The notes beneath the pieces are model-generated. The model saw only the letters and a program-made list of their open reading frames with translations, searched no databases and was not told the DNA's origin. From Acanthaster planci (lineage: Eukaryota > Echinodermata > Asteroidea > Valvatida > Acanthasteridae), in contig NW_019091462.1 of NCBI RefSeq assembly GCF_001949145.1, forward strand, positions 672,253 to 736,252: 64,000 bases of DNA, given 5' to 3'. The translations under genes and the position numbers were made by a program. Of the stretch, positions 19,326-31,300 are shown piece after piece. Position 1 is the first letter of the stretch, and the number at the start of each line of letters is the position of its first letter.

Positions 19326-22300
19326 CTGCAAACCAAACAAGACAGGATTCCAGCACGAGTGACAAGAACCGCTAAATCACAGTGACCCAAAACTCAAGCC
19401 GACAAGAATGGGCGAACTGTAAAAATCCATAATGTTGAAAATAACTTTTTGCTGTATTTGCTGTATTGTGGCACAGTACCACAGATGTTCAAAAATATTG
19501 CCATGGTACAGGTAACAAGCAAATGAAGATTTTTACATCACAGGTCTGTTTTACCCCAAGTGTAGGGTAAGAAGGACTCTTTTTATGGGGTAATGACCCC
19601 ATAATGTTCTACACAATTTTCTCTTCTTTACTGAAAGAAAGAAGTGTAAAACTGTTAGCATATCACACATTTTGTGTGCCAAAATACATGTATATAATAT
19701 TTAACATTCAATGAACCATGATATGCATGCAATTACTGAAAGTAAGAAGTGTTAGTTTTGTAACCAACACATTATTTATCATTAAAATTCTAAAGACAAT
19801 TGTTTTTGTAATTTTTACTGGGGTCATAGCAGGTGGATCAATGTAGGGACACGAGCTCTCAACAGTTTTTAAATGATGAAATAAAAACCTTCAACCTATT
19901 TCTTTTTTTTTTCTACCTACTTGCTTGTACACACTATCTGCCATAGGAAACAGGGTTGATGTTTCCCCACCACAGTGTGTTCCATTTTAGCCCATTAGTT
20001 TCTCAATTACAACACTACTGTTTTTGCAGGTCCTATAATAGGGTGGGGCTTAATGGATTGGCCTATTCATGGATGATGCTTGATGGTCTCCTAACTGCTC
20101 TCCCCTCCCATTTTGAAAACTAAAGGACAAACACTTGACTTCAATTTTACCCTCCTGTAAAAACACGATAAAATGACCTAGAACATACAGCATATTTCCC
20201 CTTACTTGACATTTTCACAGGATGCCTAGAGATTACCAGTGTGCCACTTTTAGGATATCAGTGGGTCCTGCTTTACCCAAGGCTCCATCTCAACCCCCCC
20301 CCCAATTTTGATGTTTTTTCCCTTATAATTTGTTTAGATTTGAAAGAGCTAGGATGTCCAAATGACATCTGGACAGCCCCCATGCTGTAAAATGAAATGT
20401 AGAACGTACCTCTAAAATGGTGTTACCCTCGGATCGAAGGAAGTTTACCACCATGAAGATGGGGATCATCAATGGGGCAATTAATGCCATGACCCAGCCT
20501 AAAGCTTCACTCCAAGGTGGGTAGTAGGAGTCACCGTAGTACACTGGCACGTACTGGTAGATACCAAATCCTATGATGAACTGCATGAAAACATATTATA
20601 CATAATCAAATATAGTGACTGCAATAAGTTGATTGCTCAAAACTTGATCAAAGAGTGTCTTCAACCATAGTTGCTTGATAATTGCTTGTAGTCTTTCCTT
20701 GGCAAATTTGTTGCATTTATTCACATGCTGTCTTACATTATGCTCAGTTCTGTGAAATTGAGCTAAGCGTTGATATTTCACAACACGATTGAAATAATGT
20801 CTGGTGCTCATCTATGTTCAAACTTCCGCCTGATCTTGTCTTGTCAGTTATCTTTAAAACTATAATCTTACAATGTGTTTGACTATAGTTCACCACCTCC
20901 AATGTGAGTGTCTGATCCATACTGAAAATACATGTACATGTACCCTCTTTAGATTCTGCCTGCCTTGGCAAGCCAACAATTATTTGAAAGGAATTTCCCA
21001 TCATAGAAATTAGGAAAGCACATAATTTATAAGGAGATGACAAATGAAAATATGCGACGTTTTCAGAAATAACCCCTGAAATTTCAAACACTTTTGTCCG
21101 TGAAACTGTTCACTGACACTGATCTGTGTTGAGTGATATTGTGGACTCAAAGGAACCAGGAGATAGAAATATTTTTATAAATTTTACTCAAAACCCTTGA
21201 AATTGTATCTTTGGATTTCAATTAACCTCATTTTAAATGTTTGTTTTGCAATCTTAACCCACATTTTTATACTTTTTTTGGTTTTTATGCCAATGTATAT
21301 TGGCATATTCATGAGCAGAACTACGATGTCATCCAAGGCACTGAATCTCAATGTTGCACTGATTTGTGCACAGAAAATTTCCAAATTTTTTTAACCACTG
21401 CTATGGCAAATTTCATTTTCTTTGGCAATTTATTGCTGGGTAAGTATATGGCAATAATCCAGATAGCAAATTTGGGGTTCACAATTTGAACATGAAAACA
21501 TGCAACCTGAACCTGGTCTTCCTGGATTTACATCAAAGCAAAAGCACCCTCACTTGTCCAGAAATGCTTGGTCAATTTTTAATGTTTGCACCGTTCAGTT
21601 CACGTAACTCAAAAAAGATGTCAAACAGTCTTCATGCATGGAAGAAGAGTACAGAGATACACAAAAAGTGATTCTAAGAAAAATTCATATCCTGGATCCT
21701 TTAAGTATGTTGATCACTGATGGACATATCTTGAGTATTTTGACCACCTGTTGTGTTAAACGGTTTGTCACGGCACAGACATGATGTGCATTGCCAAAAT
21801 TGCTGTGAAGCTGACATCATGGTCATTTTTCCTTCCCCAATTTTCCCGCTTACAAGGATTACTGCTGGTGTCACAAAAAGCCAGCAGATGCAGTACCACC
21901 ACCATACCACCGTCTCATATCCTAGCATCTTCTTGATGTCTGAGATGAACCGCCGGAAACCTACAATGTAACCAACCAGAGAAGAGGCAAGTTACCACCA
22001 CAGCAAGGCAATCAGCTGTGCATGGCTTTAGCATAACACAATCACACATTACAGAGTGAAAGTGTCATTTGCCTATTTAAGACAAAAGTCTACTGACAGG
22101 TATCAGATAATACTAATACAAAGAGAATCAATGCCTACACTGAACAGAAACTACATCAAACATCCTAGCGATATCAGCATATTTTTACAGTAGAGTATAC
22201 AAAACTCACCATAGAAATAAGCTATAGCAAAGCACTCTGTCATTCCAACAATCATCAGGGATATCCAGGCGCTATACCAGTTGATCAACTCAAATACATA

Positions 22301-25300
22301 GATACCACCCTTGGGAAAAATTCAAACCAGATAATTGTGAGTGAATATGTTTTGCACTGATTGTATAATAAACTGTGGTAGCACTGAATGGACATTCAAC
22401 ACTGCTGGTCAAAAATTTTAAATTCTGTTTCCTTTCACTTTTGAAAAGTTAAACATTGTGTCAGAGAAACAACAAAAATATGCGACTGGAAAGTGTGCAT
22501 CAAAAATCCTTCAAAGGTAAAAAACAGCAGTTGAAGTGTATGTCGTCTTCAGGCATACTTTACAGATTTGATAACCAGGGGGTAATAATGAGGTATTGTT
22601 CATGTGTAATGTGTACATTGATACATCTTGGGATGATCCATGTTTTTAACCATCCTTACCCTTGTCACTAGAGGTAAACCCAAGAGGAAGAACAAGCAGC
22701 AGACACCGAGCGCAAAGAGAGTCTTCCACTTCCTTAGGTGCTCTGGAAACTGGTCAATGAAACCACTGATGACAGTTTCTGTCATGCCAAACTGTGAGTA
22801 AGAAAAACAAATAACCAGTCAACGTTGCTACTTATATGCCTGAAGGTGCTGGAATTAACCACTGGGTCTGTCATCATGGCCCTGACAATATGTAGGAAAA
22901 CAAGTAATGGTCCTGGGGCACGGTATGTGGTGATAATGAATATTCTATCATCAGGCTCTGTTTTTTGGCAGTGAAAGTATGAAAAAAGTCTCACTGTGAA
23001 ATATGAAAAAAGTGATTGAATATGTGTGTGGGGATTCGTCCAAAGGGGATAACTCTTATGCAAGTTCTGCTCATTTTTGTGTTCCAGGAAAAAAGAATTA
23101 ACATTTCATGTAATTGATATTGACTCTTTAAAAGTATACTATGATTTGGGAACTTTAATATCAAATATTCGGTTATCTTTATTCACGCCATGAAATGATC
23201 TGATCTGTAATGTTAGTGCTTTGAGCTTGCAGCTCTGCTTTCATCGACTAAGTGATAATTTGTACTTCCTGCTCTGTGATAGCCTAATTTGACCCACCTG
23301 TGTATCCAATCCAACAAGGAAGAGCATGAAGAAGAAGAGGAAGGACCAGAGGGGAGCAGCTGGCATTTGGGCAATAGCCTCTGGGTACGTCACGAATACC
23401 AGACCTGGGCCTGTTACAAACAGAAAGGCACAGCGCACTTGATGTTATTGGTTAAGAGTTGTAAAGTGTCAGAATGAAGTGTGATGGATCAAAGAATAAC
23501 AAGATTCCTTCAAAGAGAAACAAGGAAAAAGTAAAAATGCACTCCCCCTCCCAGATTGTCCGAAACAAGTGGCTCTTTGAGGGTTAAACCCTGCATGCCC
23601 CTCCTACATCTATTGTCCAGAATACAGGGCAACAAAAGTTTTTCTACTGTGTTGAGCTGTAAGATAACTGCTCAGTGTTGGCTAGCTATGTATTTGTGAA
23701 AGAAATGTGCAGTTAACTGCTTTTTTAAAGAGCATGCACAGGTAAAGAGCATGCACTTTACACTCTTAAAAATATTCAGCACTTCTCTGAGTATAATTGT
23801 TTAAAATGAGCCAGTAGCATTTTTGCTATAATTTCTGGGGTAAGGTAAGATTGCTGGGTTCATGGATGATTGTGACCTAGTATACAGTTATGGAAAAAGA
23901 AACTTTTCAGGCAACGTGACTTGCCAAATGTAATGGAACTTACAAGTATATTTTGAAGGCAGATTCATTTACGCTTACCAATGACCAGTACTTCTAAGCA
24001 GGGTCAATAGGATTACCTTGGACGGCCACATGTTCAATGTCCATCCCTGTTTTGGCTGACATGAACCCCAAAGTTGCAAAGACGACAAATCCGGCAAAGA
24101 TGCTGGTGCTACAGTTGATGATGGGAACCATGATTGCATCCCTAGAAAAAGAAACCAAAATAATTTCTTCTTTGTGGGGATGCACCATTTTAAATTTAAA
24201 GTCTCCAAATAATAAAACTGAATTTTAGTTTTCATAAAATGCATCAATACAGAAATAAATAAAATGCCCCCTCTATGTACATTCCACTGGAAAACAAATC
24301 AAAATTGGTGTTTGACCAAACAAGGTCAGGTTTATAACATTAGAACATTACCTGAAGCAGTTGTGGTTGAACTTGTTGTAGCTGGAAAAAGTGAGGATAC
24401 CTCCCCAAGCTGGGCCCAGAGAATAAAAGATTTGTGAGGCAGCATCATTCCATACCTTTGATAAAGAAACCGAAAATGATACTGAAAAAAGGGGGCTAAT
24501 ATATCAGCAAAACACAGTTATGTATTATCAGCAAAGGAGACCAGTTATTTTTACACAAATGACACCTGCTCAGCTGGTTGTCGCTTAAAGAGGTGAATGG
24601 TTCTGTTTAATTTTGAGGATAAATTTGTTTCCCGGACCTCCTAAAACTAAAGTCTAAAGATTTGCAGCATAGCTTAAAGATAAACTACTCATATTCACAC
24701 CGTCCTTAGTTTACAAAGTGATCATGTATTCCAGTATGATATCTTGCACCATTCTGAATTTATCATGGTTTTTCGCATTATTACATTTGATTGCTGATTT
24801 GGCATAATTGTCAATAAAGCAATCTTAATTGTCAATAAAGCAATCCTAATCATTCTTTTTGATTTCTAGTGTCACACCTTGGACTTTTTGAGCTGCTTCC
24901 AGTCGGCATTCATGTAGTAACCAATTCCTTCACTGGCACCCTCCAGTGTCAATGCGCGGATCAGTAAGCAGATAAGGATGATGTAAGGGAAAGTGGCAGT
25001 GAAGTACACAACCTGACAGTGAATCAATAATGAGTTCTGGTAAATGGAAATATTACATACCAATGATCTTGTCAATTTTTCTCAAACAATGAACCAATAG
25101 CCAATCAAACTATCACATGGATATTTCATTAAGTATTCTGGCAATCCATTCTTTATTCACTATATAACTGCATTTAGTACTTGAACAGACAACTATGTTT
25201 GCACCTCCTCAGCAAGTAACAAACTTCCACTCTACCCAACCATGAGAAAGAAAACTTGACTTACAGCAATATGGATTGCTCAGGGACAAGAATACCCAGG

Positions 25301-28300
25301 CTGTGAATCATAAAGGAAGCTTGATAATTAAGAGGGCAAGGCACTTGCCTTTTACCTGGAATCAATGTCACCTCATTCAGTTGAACTTTAGTTCCTGTGC
25401 CATTGACTGATTGTTTTGTGTACACAGTGCAGTTGGAGGCTCGATACATTTCATTGCAACAGTGCGAGAATTGGCAGAGATCTTGTGCAGTACTGAATTA
25501 TGTGCTTATTAACTCTTGATCCACCTTATAAATTATGAGCTCCTTCTGTTGATAAGAGTTCAAATTCAGACTGTTTTTAAGGCGCATATAATTTTTTTTA
25601 CCAATCTATCATTACTATAGGTCCAGTCTTGTTTACTTCACCCATGTTCTTGGACATTTGTAGCATTCATCTCTTTGTGTAGTTGTTCAGTCAATCCCCA
25701 CTGCCTCTTTCCCTGTTCCTCAGTGTGACATCTCCTCCCAACAATTTACAATCACCACTGCAGTAAATTACTCACAGTGCAAAAATTGCCTCTCCATTTT
25801 TCTTGATTCCACCTTCCACTAGACTTTTCGCTCTTAAATGGAGTCCCAATTTTCACTTTCAACCTGCCCTTGCTGTTTAAAGATATTTTCCAATGTACGC
25901 TCGAGTCTTAATGCCAATTGTATTTTGCTTAAAAGCAAGATAAGCATGCTGTTGTCCATCAGTGCCAGGATGAAATTTGGGTTTCAGGTGAGCCTCACCC
26001 CTGGTTGATTAAATTACTCTTGTAACGCTCAAATACAGTGAACCGCTTAAATCATTTCAAACAACGCTCGATTGGTTACACCTCCCCTGCATTGTAATTG
26101 CCATTGTAATCGGGTTGGGTTGCCAACGGTTACTTGGTGAATTATCATTTGTTTTGATCAGACCATGGCTCATTGGTGATTGCAGTTGTGCTGTGTATCA
26201 AAAAAGGTCACATTTTGGGGGGCTTGCTATGGTATCCATAATTCTCGATAAAAAAGATAGAGATCAATTTGAATGTTTTGTTCCCTTCACAAATATTTTT
26301 CTGGTTTGAAAACTTGTTACCCAGCAAAGACAAAAAAGGTCAGAGTCCTTTTTATACTTCTATAACACTGCTTGATTCAAATGGAAGCATGAAATTTGTC
26401 TTTTGGACTTGTAAAATGAACTTGCACAATTACTGCTCAGTTCTCAGTCTGATCCTAAATCTAATCTTGAGTCTCAAAGAGATATTTAATGATTGGATTC
26501 TGTACTTGTTTACTTTGTCACCTATACAAGCAACTAATCAGTGCATGTTATGTAAATAGAATACACGTGATAACTTGGAAAACCTACGCGTAACAAATAT
26601 TGTGTGTAGTCTGTGATAAGAAAAGCCGACCTTTGAATTTGGGTATATTAATAAATGCATCAAGTTAACATAATTCATGCCTTGTGAAAGTGTGCTAAGA
26701 AACAAACACAGCCATGGTGTGCAAAATATACAAATGCTGAGTCGAGTTAATTGTTAAAAGCAAGAAGAACAAATTGGAAAAGCTGCTAAGCAACAATTAC
26801 TCTTCCAACAGTGAGTGGCACAGGTATAATAATTTGCATTCAATAGAAAATTTCCTTTTTGTGAGTGTTTCATTTGAAAAGTCTAAGTACTTCCACTGTT
26901 CCTGCCAGACAAATGAGGTGTACATATATTGAGATGAATTGTTACATGCATGATAAACATCCTTTCATTGTTATAAAAAGTCAACTTGCTTTCAACATGT
27001 AGTCATGATTATCTGTGTGTTATTCACAGGACAAAATTGTAAGTGCAAACAATGTCATGTACACGTGTGTATGGTGTATGTGCCCACAAATCAATGTGTT
27101 TTCAGCTGCGTAAGTTGAGTAGCACCATTATATGGGGCATTTTTAAAACCCAACTTATCAGTTCATTTGAAATTTAATTCCTATCCTGAAAAAAGTTCAG
27201 GTATCCCTAAACCACTCAGAAGAGTGGGATGGTGGCGAAGGGGAATAAGGATACCCAATGTTTTTCTTACTGTGATGTTTGAAAGAGTGGCTGTAAGACT
27301 TGCATTAAGTATACTGTGTTAGAAGGTTAAGTCTGGAGAGAGAGATGCGCAGTGTGCAGAGTAATTACTTCTGTGTTCTGTGGCACATTTGGACTTGACT
27401 TGAAATTCTGTTTACATTTTGTTCCCGAAGCGTACAACGGAGATTACACAGTTTTTACCGTTTCATTTTGTTTCAGTTCGTCACATTTTAATTCACTCGG
27501 TTTGTATTACATTTGGAATTACTACAAAATCCTGTAAAATGACAGTAATTGTGACAATTCTTAAGCAGAAAACATCCAAAACTGATTCGGAGAAGGTCAC
27601 CAACACACACACAACCAAATGTATGTGTAAGTACAGAATGCTTACAGTGCCCATCTTCTGAAAAAAAACGAATTCAAATAACAATTGGAATATCAATTCT
27701 GGAGATTCTGGAGTGAAGAATTTAGTGAAGAGATGTGATTTTTTGTCTCTTACCCCTGTGTTGTTATCGTTTGGATGCAATCAATAAATCCTTTGGATAC
27801 AATTCACAAAATATTTGTTGGCCTCTTGCCGGTAATCAGGCTGAGAACCATCTTCATGTACTACATCGGAATGATTTCAATATTCCCAACTCATTCAGAG
27901 TTTTTAAATTCAAGGTACCATGACTGGTTCTTGATAAAAATCTTTTGTTTAGGATACCGTAAGAGAGCTGTTTGATAGAAATGATGCTTTGGTCCAAATG
28001 AAGCATCTAAATATAGCATGACCAAGTTTTTAAATGTGTCTCATAAGCATACAGTGCCAAGTAACAAACTTGTTTTAAATATAATATTCAGATAACGTGA
28101 TGCCCAGTTCCAATTAATTCTGTGACAAATTTGCCATAGAATAAATATTTGGTGCAGCATTTAGGGCTTGTACACTGCCTCACAGGCAACTAACATCAAT
28201 ACACCAAAAGATTAAGTGGTTTTTGTTTGGATTTACTTGCAGATAACTCAGTCTATTGAGTTTCTTAATGTCAAAGTTTCTGCTTGCTGTGAGTGTCTTT

Positions 28301-31300
28301 GACTTGTACATAACTCAAAGGTCTAGTGCAACAATTATGGTGTGTAGCATGTTAAGTGAGGACAGATATTAAGATGTAACCTTTAGTACCTTTCCTGAAG
28401 ACTTGACACCTCTGCAGATGCATAGGAAGACAACAACCCAGGATAGGAGGAGACAGAGTGCCATCTGCCACCGGACTGGTCCCAAGTTTTCAATTCCGTC
28501 ACTTTTGTCCAACACAATTTTACTGCAGAGTGAATCCACCCGTTATGTATGAATTGTGAAACTAGACAGCCATTAAAAAAGTGCAGTGGCAAAGGATGCA
28601 TGACTAGACATTGGCTGTAATGGCTATTCCGATTAACTGTCTTCACAATTAACAATTGAAAACAGCATTTATTTATGGCCTCAGCAGTATTCCGTTTTCA
28701 TGGACACAATGATATATATGCAACGATACAAAAAGGTTTTGAGAGTCCTGTAGAGTCTCACTGTAAATTGTCATGTTTACCAAATAAATTTTGTTATCAT
28801 CCATCCTCCAACATATCACTCAAAATTAGCAAGAACATCAAAGGTTTGATTGAATTGGGTGCTTGTTCTCTTCAATGAAAATAAAATAATAGAATTTCAA
28901 ATGTCAAAAAGATTTAATAATTCCATCAATCAATTTAGAGATTCAACAAACAGCTGCCACTGACGTAGCGTAGAATTTCCAAACCCATTCTAGACATTCG
29001 CAGCTGGTCTCTGGTAATTATGGCATCTGAATAAAATAACCCACCCACTTGCTCATTTTAAACCTTTTACTCAGCCCACATTGATAAATGCAGCCGTGTA
29101 CTAAATTGACTCCCCACCAAACTCACACAACCAGGTGGACTGTTCCTGATCTTGACACTCCCATACTTTTATGTTTACTGGTCTTGGTGGAGAAATTTTG
29201 CAGTTGAGATTAAGAATTTCATACACAATAACAAATTCTACTGAGTTTCTGTGGTGATAACCACTGCACGTTTAATTTCAAATAATGCCACATGTAAAGA
29301 TGGGCAAGTAGTGTATGGTACTTCATGAGATTTTTGTTGGGATCTACAAAGAACATCAATTCATTGTTTTTTCCCTGAAACTCAAGCATATGCCATTAAC
29401 ATACTCTTGCAAATTTGGAGTTTGTGATTCCATTCTTCTTCAGTGGACATCAAAGCAAAAAATGTATGACAACTTGAAGATGATGTGGAATTGTGGACGC
29501 TTGTTTCAGACTAAGTTAATCTATATATAACTGCTGTAATTCTGATCTAATCTGATTAAAGTGCATGTTGTTGCTTACTTCCAGTATTCCTCGGCTGGTG
29601 TGACTGCCTTCGGCACACTTATATTCATCATCTCTGCCATGGTTTGGTTCAACCAGGTCCCATTAAACATGGTACCATTGGGTGGTGAGGCATACCCACA
29701 GTCGTCCGTGTTCCATGTGTTGTTGCAGTGTTGCCAGGGTAGCTCCAGAGTGAAAGACTTGAAGATGAAGAACGCAGTCCAAGCCATGATGATGTTGTAG
29801 TAGATGACCACCATGGCTGATATGATGACCATAGCCCAGCCAATACCTGGTGAGTGCATTGATACCCAAACGCTAGCCTCACAACTGCTCCATTCAATTT
29901 TGTCAGTGAGGATCAACTTTTTGATCACTTAAATTGTGACAATGTCACTTGTAAAATGGAAACCTATAAAAGGAAATTTGATCACAAATTGAAATACATT
30001 GCAGGGGAAAATCTATAAAGCACCCATGCCTTGTATAATACCATGTAATACCTTGTACCAATCCTTGTATAATAACCCAGGCAACAAGTGAGTAGATTGA
30101 TTGGTACTCTATACAGTGTAGGGTACAGCACCAGCCACACTTTTTGTTGCCAGACATATTGATGTTTGTTCACAGAAGGCCAGTGGATCAAACACTGGCC
30201 CTGTCAAACTCCTTTGCATATTTCTGTTACAATAAATTAATACAACCAGGATTCGACAAACACCTAAAAATGCCCACCCCTCTTCCTCTGTTCTAATATA
30301 ACATTTGAATGAGTGCACTTAGCGATACATCTCACAATTAATAAAAAGAGCAGACTTACAAATCCTCAGCTCTTTGATTGTCACACAAACCCACACTTTG
30401 AACTCTAAAAGTTGAAAACAGTTTTGTGAAATCATACTGGTTTTTCTCCACGCTCCCTTTTGTCTGTTGTTGACCTTTTTAATCCGGGCTATCATAATCA
30501 AACTTTAGGAAATGTGTCAATCTTTTACACACGCTCCTTCTGGTTCAACACAGTGTGCATTTCTGTGGACGCTGCTTCAAATTCAGTGCATCTGTGGCTA
30601 CTACAGTGAATGGTATTCAGTCTCAACAATATCCATTTTCCTTATCAAACCATCTGTAATTCTGCTGTAAAGTTTTATTCATTCAACTAGTTTAAAAGTG
30701 TTGCTTTCTATGATGTGTGTCATGCAGTAGATTAAAATAGAAATGGCAGAACATGCTATTGGCGAAATGTGTAAAGCTTTAAATTGTACTATGTACATGT
30801 GTTTTGTACAATAGAGTTTAATTTAGTATGTGAATTCCTTTTTTTTTTCATAAAGAATTTCAGTCAATAAATTCCATTTCCCTTGGCCTTTTATGTTCAG
30901 CCCTATTCTCTGCTAAATTTGGAAAATGTAATCAATATACAAGCACAGGTATCCTCATTTTGCCCTTTATAATTTTCCTTCAAACAAACAAAAAGTGTAC
31001 GAATATATCAAATTGTACTACTGGCCAAAAGGCATTTCAAATGAAACACCGGCGAAGCTGCCAGCTAACCAAAGGTTCAAATTACTCCTAGTTTCTCTAA
31101 TATACAGAAGAAGCATTTTTATTGCAAGTTTCTGCACTGTTAAACACAGGCAGATAATGCAAGGTGACAGATGTATGTAACATAGTATAATTGAAGGGAA
31201 AGTGAAATACAGCTAGAACATTTCTTCCTCCGTCCAACAAAGTGCTTATTAAACACATAAAAAACAATTATGATATCTTTGATAATCAGTAGAGCACTTT

